DNA of 64,000 nt from an uncultured Anaerolineae bacterium (lineage in GTDB: Bacteria > Chloroflexota > Anaerolineae > Anaerolineales > Villigracilaceae). The notes beneath the pieces are model-generated. The model saw only the letters and a list, made by a program, of their open reading frames with translations, was not told the origin of the DNA and made no database searches. Positions 34,065 through 43,328 of this stretch are shown here, in pieces. The stretch covers positions 22,628-86,627 of the forward strand of contig CAILYI010000056.1 of the NCBI GenBank assembly GCA_903838415.1, read 5' to 3'. Within the stretch, counting starts at the first letter, position 1. Each line of letters begins with the position of its first letter. A program made the translations under genes and the position numbers.

Positions 34065-34706
34065 CTACTGCCCATAAACATGGGTGTAGCGATAGTGTAG
34101 TTTTTCAACATTTTCAGCGGGGATGACATCCGGGGTTCCAATTTGGAGCGCCATCCAGACCGTGGCGGCAATATCCTCGACCATCACGGCCGATTTCACC
34201 GCCGACTGACCGCTGCTGCCAATCGTGAAAACGCCGTGATTTTTAAGCAGCACAGCGGTCGATGTACCAATACATTCGATGACCTGCTTGCCAATCTCCT
34301 CGCCGCCGATCAACGCAAACCCGGCGCACGGAATTTCGCAGCCAAATTCGTCAGCCTGCGCTGTCAGATAAACCGGGATTGGTTTGTTGACCGCCGCGAA
34401 AGCAGTCGCATAACGCGAGTGGGTATGAACCACGCCATTCACATCTTCCCGCTGACGATAGATATACAAATGGCTGGCGGTATCAGAGGATGGCTTGAGA
34501 CTACCTTCCAGGATTTTGCCGTTTAAATCCACAACGACCATGTCTTCGGCGCGCAAATCTTCATAGCGGACGCCGCTGGGTTTGATGACCACCAATCCAC
34601 TTTGCGGGTCGCGAATGCTGACGTTGCCGCCAGTCCACACCACCAGGTTGTGTTTGGGCAATTCAAGGTGTAGTTTAACCAACTCAGCTTTTATGTTTTC
34701 GAGCAT
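34065..34706 (-). CDS. araD: L-ribulose-5-phosphate 4-epimerase
   Basis: This is a 213-residue class II aldolase-fold enzyme converting L-ribulose 5-phosphate to D-xylulose 5-phosphate, the last step before the pentose phosphate pathway. Zinc ligands are in 'VVHTHSRYATAF' (two His) and in the later 'LLKNHGVFTIG' (third His); 'TGGNVSIRDP' binds phosphate. It is about 15 residues shorter than E. coli AraD at the C-terminus, common in this family. It lies 30 bp upstream of araA and 45 bp after araB. Confidence 0.95.
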   Translation of the reverse strand: MLENIKAELVKLHLELPKHNLVVWTGGNVSIRDPQSGLVVIKPSGVRYEDLRAEDMVVVDLNGKILEGSLKPSSDTASHLYIYRQREDVNGVVHTHSRYATAFAAVNKPIPVYLTAQADEFGCEIPCAGFALIGGEEIGKQVIECIGTSTAVLLKNHGVFTIGSSGQSAVKSAVMVEDIAATVWMALQIGTPDVIPAENVEKLHYRYTHVYGQ

Positions 34707-34751
34707 GGATTCTCCTCGTCATTAACGGGATACAATCCCATCCGTGCAGTT

Positions 34752-36425
34752 TTAGGCCTTGATCTGTTCCGCTTTGATCTTCTTCAAGCGTTTCATCACG
34801 TCGTTTTCGCCGCGGCCGAAATAATCGTGCAGGGTGAGATATTCAGCAAACAACTGGTCATAGATTTTCGTGGCGGCAGGATTGGGCTTAAAGGTTTCAT
34901 CTTTGAGTCTGCCCATCACCGGCGCGGCATCATAGATGGAGTCATAGCCGCCCGCCGCTTTGCCAGCCGCGACGGCTCCAAACATGGCCGAACCCAGCGC
35001 CGGAGTCTGCCCGGAAGCGGAGACTTTGAACTCGCGCCCGGTCACATCCGCATAAATCTGCATCAGCAGCTTGTTCTTTTCGGGCAAGCCGCCACAGGCC
35101 ACCAACTCGGTCACGGGAACGCCGTTTTTTTCGAGCGCTTCCACGATGACGCGGGTTCCATAGGCGGTGGCTTCAATCAGGGCGCGATAAATTTCCTCGG
35201 GCCGAGTCAACAAGGTCATCCCGATTAACATCCCGGTTAGATCGACATCCACCAGCACCGAGCGGTTGCCATTCCACCAATCCAGCGCTACCAATCCGCT
35301 CTCGCCCGGTTTCAGCCTGGCGGCTTTTTCCTCCAGCAATTGATGGATATTGATGCCGCGCGACTGGGCTTCCCGCTCGTAAGCGGCGGGCACGCAGTTT
35401 TCCGTAAACCAGGCAAAGTGATCACCCACGCAGGATTGTCCGGCTTCGTAGCCAAATAATCCGGGCAAAATGCCATCTTCCACATAACCACAAATGCCGG
35501 GAACCAGGTGTTCTTCCTTCCCCAGCACCATGTGACAGGTGGATGTGCCCATGATCATCACCATGCGACCCGACTCCACCACCGTCGTGGCCGGGACAGC
35601 GACATGCGCATCCACATTGGCGATGGCCACGGCGGTACCGGGTTTGAGCCCTGTCCACTTTGCGGCCTGTTCAGTCAGCCCACCGGCCTTATCGCCAATC
35701 GGGCGGATGTCGCGAGTCATCTTTTCATCAATGACATTTTCCAGCAGCGGATTTAGCGCCGCAAAATAGGCTTTCTCAGGGAAACCTTCGCGCTTCGACC
35801 AGAGCGCCTTGTAACCGGCGGTGCAGCTGTTGCGCGTCTCCACGCCGGTCAGCTGCCAGACCACCCAATCCGCCGCTTCGAGCAGGCGATCGGCGGCGGC
35901 GTAGATTTCGGGCGCTTCGTTGGCGATTTGCAGCGCCTTGGAGAAAAACCACTCCGACGAAATTTTGCCGCCATAACGATCCAGCCAGCCTTCACCCATT
36001 TTCCGGGCGGTGGCGTTGATGATATCGGCTTCTGGCTGCGCAGAATGATGCTTCCACAACTTCACCCAGGCGTGCGGCTTCTGACGATATTCAGGCAGCG
36101 TACACAAAGGTGTGCCATCCGCCTTGACCGGCAGCATGGTGCAGGCGGTGAAATCCACGCCCAGGCCGATCACATCCGCCGGGTCAACGCCTGATTGCGC
36201 TAGAACCGCCGGGACTGTGTTCTGAAAAGTCCGCAGGTAATCTTCGGGATCCTGCAGCGCCCAATCCGGCTCCAGGTGCAGGCCGCTCTCGGGCAAAACC
36301 TCGTCGATGACGGAATGCGAATACTGGTAGACGGCCATCGCCACTTCACGACCATCGGCCACATCCACCAGCATGGCTCGCCCGCTTTCAGTGCCAAAAT
36401 CAACGCCAATCGTGTACTTTGTCAT
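34752..36425 (-). CDS. araB: Ribulokinase
   Basis: This is a 557-residue FGGY kinase that phosphorylates L-ribulose at O5 with ATP. N-terminal '[17 protein letters not shown]' is the phosphate-binding loop, '[14 protein letters not shown]' follows, and '[20 protein letters not shown]' is the FGGY C-terminal signature. Length and order match AraB. It is the second gene of the operon, 18 bp after the dehydrogenase gene. Together with araD and araA it makes the bacterial (phosphorylating) L-arabinose route complete in this window. No arabinose transporter is present nearby. Confidence 0.96.
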   Translation of the reverse strand: MTKYTIGVDFGTESGRAMLVDVADGREVAMAVYQYSHSVIDEVLPESGLHLEPDWALQDPEDYLRTFQNTVPAVLAQSGVDPADVIGLGVDFTACTMLPVKADGTPLCTLPEYRQKPHAWVKLWKHHSAQPEADIINATARKMGEGWLDRYGGKISSEWFFSKALQIANEAPEIYAAADRLLEAADWVVWQLTGVETRNSCTAGYKALWSKREGFPEKAYFAALNPLLENVIDEKMTRDIRPIGDKAGGLTEQAAKWTGLKPGTAVAIANVDAHVAVPATTVVESGRMVMIMGTSTCHMVLGKEEHLVPGICGYVEDGILPGLFGYEAGQSCVGDHFAWFTENCVPAAYEREAQSRGINIHQLLEEKAARLKPGESGLVALDWWNGNRSVLVDVDLTGMLIGMTLLTRPEEIYRALIEATAYGTRVIVEALEKNGVPVTELVACGGLPEKNKLLMQIYADVTGREFKVSASGQTPALGSAMFGAVAAGKAAGGYDSIYDAAPVMGRLKDETFKPNPAATKIYDQLFAEYLTLHDYFGRGENDVMKRLKKIKAEQIKA

Positions 36426-36443
36426 AAAATATCTCCTAATTGG

Positions 36444-37439
36444 TTAAATGTTGATAACGACTTTCAGCCCAACCCGCCGCTCCGCGACATCAAACGCCTG
36501 CGCGGCCTGCTCCAGCGGGAAACAATGCGTCACCAGTGAGCGCACATCCACCAGCCCTTTTGAAACCATCTCAATCGCGCGCGGATAGGTGTGTTTCATC
36601 CGTCGCACCAGCTTGATCGTCAGCCCTTTTCGCCGCGCCACCCCGGCCGAAAACACCGTCTTGTCATCCGATGGGATTCCGACCAGGATAACTTTTCCAC
36701 CAGGGACAACGGCGGCGAACGCATCCTCAACCGCTCCCTGCCCCCCGGCAACTTCGAAGGCCACATCGACGCCCCGTTTAAGGGTCGCCGCCAGGATTGG
36801 ACTCACATTGGGCTGGTCATCCGTTAAAAAGGCGTGCTGCGCCCCGCAAGCTTTGGCCGCTTCCACCCGGTGCGGAAGTTTATCAGTCGCGACAATATTG
36901 GTTGCGCCTGAAAGCTTCGCCAGTTGGATGATGAGCAGCCCAATCGGGCCGCAGCCGAACACCCCAACCGTCATCCCGGCCTTGAGATGCGCCAGATCTA
37001 CCGCATGGATGGCCACGCCCAGCGGCTCCAGCATGGCGCCGTCCTCGTTTGAAATCGTATCAGGGATGGGGAAAAGACAGCTCTCGTCCCAGGCCATGAA
37101 TTCGCGCAGCGCGCCATCCACGCCGCCATGCCCGGCAAATCTCACATCCGGGCACAAATTTGGATGCCCGCGCAGGCAATATTCACACTTCCCGCACGGG
37201 ATAGCAGGTTCCACTGCCACGCGTTCGCCGGTTTCTGTAACGGCAGCAAACTCATGCCCCAGCACCAGCGGAGCTGTCAAATGAGCATCTCCGATGCCCT
37301 GTTCAGCAAACCAATGCAAATCTGAGCCACAAATACCAACGGAAGTAATCTTTAACAAGGCCTGTCCCTGGGCTGAAACGGGCTTTGGTTCTTCGTGCAA
37401 GCGAACATCGCGCAAACCATGTAAACGTAAGACTTTCAT
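36444..37439 (-). CDS. Zinc-dependent polyol/sugar dehydrogenase at head of ara operon
   Basis: This is a 331-residue medium-chain dehydrogenase. Catalytic zinc ligands are in 'VGICGSDLHWF' and 'VLGHEFAAV'; the structural site is 'CGKCEYCLRGHPNLC'; the NAD site is 'VGVFGCGPIGLLIIQ'. It resembles sorbitol/xylitol/L-iditol dehydrogenases. As first gene of the araBDA operon it may feed L-arabinitol or a related polyol into the pathway, or oxidise L-arabinose. Either is inference. It is read from the divergent promoter shared with the LacI-family regulator. Confidence 0.9.
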   Translation of the reverse strand: MKVLRLHGLRDVRLHEEPKPVSAQGQALLKITSVGICGSDLHWFAEQGIGDAHLTAPLVLGHEFAAVTETGERVAVEPAIPCGKCEYCLRGHPNLCPDVRFAGHGGVDGALREFMAWDESCLFPIPDTISNEDGAMLEPLGVAIHAVDLAHLKAGMTVGVFGCGPIGLLIIQLAKLSGATNIVATDKLPHRVEAAKACGAQHAFLTDDQPNVSPILAATLKRGVDVAFEVAGGQGAVEDAFAAVVPGGKVILVGIPSDDKTVFSAGVARRKGLTIKLVRRMKHTYPRAIEMVSKGLVDVRSLVTHCFPLEQAAQAFDVAERRVGLKVVINI

Positions 37440-37461
37440 TTTATTTTCCTGAAAAAACCTT

Positions 37462-37521
37462 CGTTATCGTTACCGTTATCGTTCACAATATATTATAACA
37501 AAGGTATAATAGAAAATACAA
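37462..37521. promoter_or_regulatory. Divergent ara / lacI-family promoter with hexamer repeats
   Basis: Plus strand: TTCACA (37482-37487), 17-bp spacer, TATAAT (37505-37510), serving the regulator gene. Minus strand: TTGTAT (37521-37516), 18-bp spacer, TATAAT (37497-37492), serving the dehydrogenase-araBDA operon. Four tandem hexamers GTTATC-GTTACC-GTTATC-GTTCAC (37463-37486) overlap the regulator's -35 box and lie just downstream of the operon's start point. They are the best candidate operator for the LacI-family protein. Confidence 0.7.
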
Positions 37522-37552
37522 TAGCAATACTTATCCATCACGGGTGAACATA

Positions 37553-38581
37553 ATGGCTCGTCAAAGAGTTCCGAAGACCACCATCAAAGACATTGCCCAG
37601 ATGTGCAAAGTCTCCACGCAAACTGTTTCGCGTGTCATCAACAATCGGCCGGATGTCTCGCCGGATACCCGTACCGCGGTGGAGAAAGCCATTGCCGAGA
37701 TGGGCTACCGCCCCAGCGCCCTGGCGCGCAGCCTGGTGCAGCAGCGCAGTTACACCCTCGGGGTAATCCTGGCGGGCTTACGCTATGTGGGCGTATCACA
37801 GACCCTGAATGGCATTGCCGAACAATGCGAAGCCTCGGGCTATGCCATGTTTGTCAAAGAACTGCCGCGCTTCGACACCCCCAATATCGTTCCGGTCGTT
37901 GAAGCGCTCATGGCGCACCAGGTGGAGGGCATCATCTTCGCCGCGCCGGAATTCAACGAAAACGTTAAAATCGCCCAATCACAGTTACCGGCCTCCGTCC
38001 CGCCGATTGTGTTCCTGAAAAGCCAGCCCAACCCCAATTATGACACCATCAACGTTGAAAATTATAATGGCGCGAAAAAAGCGGTCGAATATCTGCTTTC
38101 ACGCGGCAGGCGGCAAATCGGATTAATCACCGGTCCGATCGAGTGGCTAGAAGCCCGTCAGCGCAAACAAGGCTGGGAAGATACGTTGAAAAGCGTCGGG
38201 GTGGAGGTGACCTCCCGAAACTGGTCAATCGGCAACTGGTCATCGGCTAGCGGAGAGTCCGCTTTCGCCGAATTAATCCAGAAATATCCTGAGATGGATG
38301 CCGTTTTTGCGGGGAATGACCAGATGGCGCTAGGGGTACTCCATTATGCCCATAAAAATGGAATTCGAGTGCCTGCAGATCTGGCGGTGATCGGCTTCGA
38401 CGATCTAACCGAGGCGGCTTATTTTACCCCGGCCCTGACCACCATCACCCACCCGCTGCGGGAATTGGGAATTCGGGCGGTGAAAACCATTTTGGAACAA
38501 ATCGAAGGAACCGAACATCACCAACCCGGCCGGGCCATGACCCTGCAAACCGAGTTGATTGTGCGGGATAGCACCTCATGA
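37553..38581 (+). CDS. LacI-family transcriptional regulator (probable arabinose regulator)
   Basis: This encodes 342 residues. The N-terminal helix-turn-helix and hinge are 'TIKDIAQMCKVSTQTVSRVI'. A periplasmic-binding-protein-like sugar sensor follows with 'VFAGNDQMALGVL' and 'DLAVIGFDD'. It likely binds the hexamer repeats between it and the ara operon and releases them on sugar binding, also controlling itself. Bacillus AraR is instead a GntR-LacI hybrid, so this is an independent solution. I prefer the ATG at 37553; a GTG three codons upstream is possible. It overlaps a 27-codon ORF at its end. Confidence 0.92.
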   Translation: MARQRVPKTTIKDIAQMCKVSTQTVSRVINNRPDVSPDTRTAVEKAIAEMGYRPSALARSLVQQRSYTLGVILAGLRYVGVSQTLNGIAEQCEASGYAMFVKELPRFDTPNIVPVVEALMAHQVEGIIFAAPEFNENVKIAQSQLPASVPPIVFLKSQPNPNYDTINVENYNGAKKAVEYLLSRGRRQIGLITGPIEWLEARQRKQGWEDTLKSVGVEVTSRNWSIGNWSSASGESAFAELIQKYPEMDAVFAGNDQMALGVLHYAHKNGIRVPADLAVIGFDDLTEAAYFTPALTTITHPLRELGIRAVKTILEQIEGTEHHQPGRAMTLQTELIVRDSTS

Positions 38582-38661
38582 AGCATCGCTCGCTGGAGTT
38601 TTTTCCTGAAGAGGGCAAACCGACGGCACCGGAGATTGCTGACCGCCACCCGGCAAGGTGA
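38578..38661 (+). CDS. 27-codon ORF coupled to the regulator stop (possible gene remnant)
   Basis: The ATG overlaps the TGA of the LacI-family gene (ATGA). It encodes 27 residues starting MKHRSLEFFPEEGKPTAPEI, then a TGA. There is no second in-frame stretch after the stop. It may be the first part of a lost downstream gene or chance. The remaining gap to 38835 shows nothing recognisable. Confidence 0.25.
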   Translation: MKHRSLEFFPEEGKPTAPEIADRHPAR

Positions 38662-38835
38662 ATTCAATCGCTAACAGCATGCTGGCGATCAAAAATATTT
38701 TATAAACTGGGCTTGTGTTCGTCCGGCCTCAATAAATACAGCTTGAACGAAGGGCAGAGATTTGGGGGATTTTCCACTTTCCAGCAATTACACTCAGACT
38801 AATCACTACAGCGGGCGATCCGTGACCGATCAACT

Positions 38836-39159
38836 TTATTCCTTTTTGGTTTTGGAAAGTTTGATGCTCACATCCGTAGGCAAGGCCAGCCCGGCCTCAA
38901 TTTCAATCGCTTTGATAACTCCCACCGGGACGGGACAGGCCGCATGTGTGCAGAATTTGACGCCCATCTCGTGAGTTTTGGGCATGGTGCGTTTAAACGA
39001 GATTTCCTTGTAAGGATCAACCTCCGTCAACTCTTCGCCCATGCGCCGGATGGCGGCACACTCACTGGTAATGTTAATTTTACAGACACTGCCATCCATG
39101 GTTGTATTGACCTGACTTGAGTAACCACAATTCCCGGCGAAGATATCAGCTTGAGCCAT
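38836..39159 (-). CDS. Small cysteine-containing protein, DUF6951-like
   Basis: This encodes 107 residues, cytoplasmic, with five Cys: 'GNCGYSS', 'GSVCKINITSECAAI' and 'KFCTHAACPVPVGV'. The order, with an N-terminal beta strand, 'CKINITSEC' and a late 'CxxxxC', resembles an uncharacterised family found in anaerobes (I believe DUF6951). The Cys may bind a metal or Fe-S centre. It has AGGAGAG before the ATG and stands alone between the regulator and the glycosyltransferase gene. The family name needs a profile search. Confidence 0.7.
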   Translation of the reverse strand: MAQADIFAGNCGYSSQVNTTMDGSVCKINITSECAAIRRMGEELTEVDPYKEISFKRTMPKTHEMGVKFCTHAACPVPVGVIKAIEIEAGLALPTDVSIKLSKTKKE

Positions 39160-39261
39160 AAAACTCTCCTTATCAATAATTTTTTAACAGCGCAATTTTA
39201 CCCGTTTAGATGCCAATAATTTGAGAAAGTTCCATGAGTATTCAAGCCCGCCTGCGTTTGT

Positions 39262-40461
39262 TCATAGCCCTTTGAAAACTTCTTCCAACTGCGCTGCCAA
39301 CGTATCGCGACTGAAATGTTCCTCCAGGTATTGGCGGCCGTACATCCCCAGCATCCTGGCATGGTGCCGGTCTGCTTCCAAAAACCGGATGGCATTGGCC
39401 ATATCCTGGGCATCGCCCGGTTTGGGGAAGACTCCGCAATCCGCCATTTCCACAACCTCGCGGATCACACCCTCGATCGCCAGCACGACCGGTCTCCCGG
39501 CGGCCATGTAATCAAAAACCTTATTGGGGTAAGTGGTTTTGTATTCCTCGAGCGGCTTCAAAATTGCCAGGCAGGCATCCGCACCGGCCAGGGCTGCAGC
39601 CATCTCGTTTTTCGAAACCGGCGGCAGGAACAGAACGTTCTTCAGCCCCAGTTCGACGGCGCGCGCCTGTAAATTGGGCTTTTCCTTGCCGTCGCCGAGA
39701 AAAACAAAATGGATGGCTGGAGTTTGCGCCAGCAGGCCAGCACACTCCAGCACCACTTCCAAATCGTTGGACATACCATGCGCCCCGGCATACAGCACCA
39801 CAAACTTCTCATCCAGTTGATGCGCTGACCGGAATGGGAGACCGTCATCAAGCGGATCAAACATCCCGGGGTCGGCGCCATTTGGAATCAGTTCCACGCG
39901 CTGCGCGCCCCGACTTTTGACATGCTCCACGTATCCCGGGCTGTTGACAATCATCCGGTCAGCGTGCCGGTACAGGAAATGCTCCAGCCACAACGAGAGC
40001 TTGATCAGGGTCGGGTTTTTCAGCACCCTAACCGCGATGGCAAAATCGGGCCATAGATCACGCACCTCGAACAGGAACTTCGCCCCTTTCAGCCGCGCCA
40101 GCGCCCAGGCCGTCACGCCCTGAAAAATGGGCGGCGAAGTGCCCCAGACGGCATCCACGTTTCTGACGGTCAGCCCCACTAAAAAGGACGACGCCATAAA
40201 CGAGAAAAAGGCCAGCACGCGATGAACAAAGGATTTGTGCAGCGCGTTGTAGGTATAGGCGCGGATGACCCGCACGCCATCCGCTGACTCACGCCCCATT
40301 TTCGCAGCCGGAGACTTGCCGCCGGTTAAATAGCTGACATTGCTTGCGATGACCGTCACCTGGTGCCCGCGTGAAACGAGAAAACGCGCCAGTTCGTGAT
40401 GGCGCGTTCCACCGGGTTCGTCCAGCGCGGCAAAAGCTTGATGGATGAGCAGGATGTGCAT
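39262..40461 (-). CDS. GT4-family glycosyltransferase (WbuB-like)
   Basis: This is a 399-residue retaining glycosyltransferase with GT-B fold. The N-terminal domain starts 'MHILLIHQAFAALDEPGGTR' and contains 'FEVRDLWPD'. The C-terminal domain has 'LIPNGADPGMFDP' and the EX7E region 'LEEYKTTYPNKVFDYMAAG'. WbuB-like enzymes add a sugar to a lipid-linked O-antigen or exopolysaccharide unit at the inner membrane. It begins 6 bp after the heparinase-type gene, so it is in the same transcript, and it ends the long operon. Confidence 0.9.
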   Translation of the reverse strand: MHILLIHQAFAALDEPGGTRHHELARFLVSRGHQVTVIASNVSYLTGGKSPAAKMGRESADGVRVIRAYTYNALHKSFVHRVLAFFSFMASSFLVGLTVRNVDAVWGTSPPIFQGVTAWALARLKGAKFLFEVRDLWPDFAIAVRVLKNPTLIKLSLWLEHFLYRHADRMIVNSPGYVEHVKSRGAQRVELIPNGADPGMFDPLDDGLPFRSAHQLDEKFVVLYAGAHGMSNDLEVVLECAGLLAQTPAIHFVFLGDGKEKPNLQARAVELGLKNVLFLPPVSKNEMAAALAGADACLAILKPLEEYKTTYPNKVFDYMAAGRPVVLAIEGVIREVVEMADCGVFPKPGDAQDMANAIRFLEADRHHARMLGMYGRQYLEEHFSRDTLAAQLEEVFKGL

Positions 40462-40467
40462 GAGGCC

Positions 40468-42786
40468 TTAGTATAGCCTGAAATATTCGCTGGCGGTTTC
40501 AATGCGATCCAGTAATTCGCTGATTTGCGGGTTATGCGCCTCATCCCAGCGAATCTCGTAGCGCATATACTCAAGATAATCTTCCAGCACCTCGATTTTT
40601 CCCTGGCGAAGCTGAGCGCTGACAGATTCAATCAGCGTCCACCGCGTTTGTGGGTCATCCTCCGAGAAATGCTCCCTGGGTGGCACCTGACGCAGCAGCG
40701 CAGCGTATTGATCCAGTAAAACGGCGATCTCATCCAGCCGGGACTGGTCGTCGTTGGTTTCGGGGAAGCGGAATTCGCTTTCAAATTCCACCTTGATTTT
40801 GGTGGATTTGACCTCGGCCGTCAGCGAGAGCGCCGGGATTTTGACGCTGTACGTAGGCGAGATCCAGCCTGCGGTTGGCTCCGAGATTCCCGGGCCGCTG
40901 AGCCGCTCCCCAGCGCGATCCAACGTCACCTGGACCGGTTCCGAGCTTTTCAGGCACAGCACAATCAGGCCTTGCGGCGAGTGCAGACGCATTTCCAGGC
41001 CGCCCTCGCTCAATTCGTAGGGCCAGTCGGGCAGCAGCCAGTGCAAGCGCAGCACCTGCTTGAAACGCGCCTGAAATTCCACCTGGTCGGTGACCGTCCA
41101 GGTTTCGGAGCGATCCACTTCCACCTGGCGGTGATGCGTGGCGCGGAAGCGGTCCAGGTAGGCGGTGTGCCATGCCCCAAGTCCCTGCCAGAGATTGAGC
41201 GAACCTGAGCCAGTCAAGTTCCAAAAACATTTTACGCGCGCAAAATCGAGGTAGAGAAAGCGCCCGGCGCGGGTAAACTGGTCAGCGCCGTTGAGGGTGA
41301 CGGTGTTGTGGACGGAGGCGTGGGTCAGGGCATTCTCCCAGGGCGGCGCGGCGTTGTAGTGATAGGTACCGGCATCCGGGGTGATGTTCAAGCCGCGCCA
41401 CCACAAGTCGATATGCAGCAGGTCGGCGTGGCCGGGGCGCGATTTGAATACGGCGGCGCGCAAATAGGCCCACGAGCTTCCGCGAGGTGAGGCAATGGAT
41501 GAAGTAGCGGGAGCGTTGCGCATGTAGACCATTCGGCGCTGTTCTGACAGGGTTTCAGCGAATTTAAGACGGGAAGCCGCTTCATCTCCGGGCTGCAACA
41601 CGCCAAACCAGAGCGCCATTTCGTCCCAGGGGCCGCTTTCAAAGGGACGGTTGTCGGAAAACATCAGCCAGGCGGCCTGCAGGATGGGGCGATAGTCTTC
41701 AAACGGGCAGTTGGTGAGCGGAAAGATGTACGCGCCATCGTTGGGGCCAAAGTTGGCCGCCCGCCCGCTGAACGGATCGGTCAGGGCCAGCAGCCAATTG
41801 GTGGCGGCCTCCAGCCGGGCGTGCGCCTGTGTCGGGACAAGCGTGGGGCGTTCTTTGCCAAATTTCACTTCCGTCAGACCGCCTGTGCGGCGCGCCAGGG
41901 CGTAGACCCACAGCGCAGTTTGCAGCATCAGGCGGTGGTAGTTCATGCTGTGCTGGATGTATTCTCCGCCATTTTCAATCTGGTTTTCGAAGCACCAGAT
42001 CAGCCACTTCCAGCCAGTTTCTTTCCATTGCTCCGATTCCGGGTGGGCGGGCAGAGTCAGCGCGGCGGTGTAGAGCGCGGCTGATTCGGTGAGTAAATGA
42101 TTGTTGTTTTGCGAGCGCGCATACAGCAGTGTAGCGGGAATCCGGGCAGCATGGGCGGCTGTCGAAGCGGCGAGAGCAGCGAGGCGTGCGGGGGTGGATT
42201 CTTCCGCTTTGGCGAAAACCTGCGCGGCCCAGACAAAGGACATTAAACGGAGCCCAACTTCCTGTCCAGACATCCAATTAGGCCCCAAATAGGGCGGATT
42301 GGCAGCTGTAAATTCTTCAAAATAGCGCCAGAAAGCGACGGCGTAGTGCTCGTCGCCGGTGATGTGATAGGCGCGCCCGAGCGTGAATGCCCAGCCGAAG
42401 CGGGCGGGTTCCCAGGTGAACTTGATGTCGGAGGTCGCAGGTCGAAGGTCAGAGCGTGTTTCGTATTCCGTCCAGTGCTGGAGGGGCGGAGCGGGCGTGA
42501 GCTGGATTTCAACCGGGCCACCACCGAATTGGCGAAATTTGCCGCTGACGATTTCATCGGCGGCGGCGCGCAGGTCGGCCAGGCCCTCGGGCCCGAGCAG
42601 GGTTTGCAGGCGGGCAGATTTAGGCAGGTCAAAAAGCGGTTCGAGCCGTAGATCGTCGCGCGGGGCGGGCGGTTGGATGGTGCGGAGGTTATGACCGGTT
42701 TTCAAGTCAAGTTGATAGATCGCATTAAGCGCCACCGGTTTAAGTCCCAGTTCACGGGCGGCTTTCAGGGCATGAAAGAGCTTCAT
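40468..42786 (-). CDS. Heparinase II/III-type polysaccharide lyase-like protein
   Basis: This encodes 772 residues. An alpha/alpha-toroid N-terminal domain contains 'SQNNNHLLTESAALY'. The heparinase II/III beta-sandwich follows with 'GHADLLHIDLWWRGLNITPD', 'AGTYHYN' and 'ASVHNTVTLNGADQF'. The His and Tyr of these segments are the family's catalytic candidates. A C-terminal extension of about 100 residues is predicted helical. No signal peptide is visible, so it may act in the cytoplasm. Such proteins often sit in exopolysaccharide clusters next to GT4 genes, as here. Its start overlaps the Nudix gene by 4 bp. Confidence 0.85.
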   Translation of the reverse strand: MKLFHALKAARELGLKPVALNAIYQLDLKTGHNLRTIQPPAPRDDLRLEPLFDLPKSARLQTLLGPEGLADLRAAADEIVSGKFRQFGGGPVEIQLTPAPPLQHWTEYETRSDLRPATSDIKFTWEPARFGWAFTLGRAYHITGDEHYAVAFWRYFEEFTAANPPYLGPNWMSGQEVGLRLMSFVWAAQVFAKAEESTPARLAALAASTAAHAARIPATLLYARSQNNNHLLTESAALYTAALTLPAHPESEQWKETGWKWLIWCFENQIENGGEYIQHSMNYHRLMLQTALWVYALARRTGGLTEVKFGKERPTLVPTQAHARLEAATNWLLALTDPFSGRAANFGPNDGAYIFPLTNCPFEDYRPILQAAWLMFSDNRPFESGPWDEMALWFGVLQPGDEAASRLKFAETLSEQRRMVYMRNAPATSSIASPRGSSWAYLRAAVFKSRPGHADLLHIDLWWRGLNITPDAGTYHYNAAPPWENALTHASVHNTVTLNGADQFTRAGRFLYLDFARVKCFWNLTGSGSLNLWQGLGAWHTAYLDRFRATHHRQVEVDRSETWTVTDQVEFQARFKQVLRLHWLLPDWPYELSEGGLEMRLHSPQGLIVLCLKSSEPVQVTLDRAGERLSGPGISEPTAGWISPTYSVKIPALSLTAEVKSTKIKVEFESEFRFPETNDDQSRLDEIAVLLDQYAALLRQVPPREHFSEDDPQTRWTLIESVSAQLRQGKIEVLEDYLEYMRYEIRWDEAHNPQISELLDRIETASEYFRLY

Positions 42787-43322
42787 AGCGAGATGTGTCC
42801 GAGTTCAGAGAGGGCAAAAAACAGGGCGCTGAGGTGCATGGCTTGCAGAAGGTTGCCGTTTTGCGCCATCTGGATGACGGCGGCCAGCGGCGTGGGGTGG
42901 ATTTCGATGCGTTCAAGGTCCTCGGCGGATTGCGCGCCGGTTTTTTCCACGTCCTGCGCCAGGAAGATGTGCATGCGGTTGGTGTGATTATCGGGGTTGG
43001 GCGAGACGGCGGGCATTTCCTGCCAGCGTCCGCCGCTGTAGCCGGTTTCTTCCAGCAGTTCGCGGCGGGCGGCTTGCAGAGGGCTTTCGCCGGGGTCGAT
43101 CATCCCGCCGGGGATTTCCCAGATGACCTGGCCGACGCCGTGCCGGTAAAGCCGAATCAGCAGGACTTCCTGCTGGCGGGTGAGGGCGAACACACAGGCC
43201 CAGTCGCTGAATTCCAGGATGACCGGTTCGAAGATCCTGCCGTCGGGCAGCTGGCAGGTGTCGAGGCGCACTTTGGGGTGCAGGCGGCGCGAGGTGAGCG
43301 CTTTCAGGGTGGTAACGGGCAT
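42783..43322 (-). CDS. Nudix hydrolase, ADP-ribose pyrophosphatase-like
   Basis: This encodes 179 residues. The Nudix box is complete: 'GGMIDPGESPLQAARRELLE' followed by ETGYSG. A beta-rich N-terminal part with 'SDWACVFALTRQQEVLLIRLYR' and the length match the ADP-ribose/nucleotide-sugar pyrophosphatase branch (NudF-like). It could clear ADP-ribose or recycle nucleotide sugars for the glycosyltransferase downstream; neither is shown. It lies 6 bp after the FAD oxidase gene and overlaps the next start by 4 bp (ATGA). Confidence 0.9.
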   Translation of the reverse strand: MPVTTLKALTSRRLHPKVRLDTCQLPDGRIFEPVILEFSDWACVFALTRQQEVLLIRLYRHGVGQVIWEIPGGMIDPGESPLQAARRELLEETGYSGGRWQEMPAVSPNPDNHTNRMHIFLAQDVEKTGAQSAEDLERIEIHPTPLAAVIQMAQNGNLLQAMHLSALFFALSELGHISL

Positions 43323-43328
43323 GGGTTT

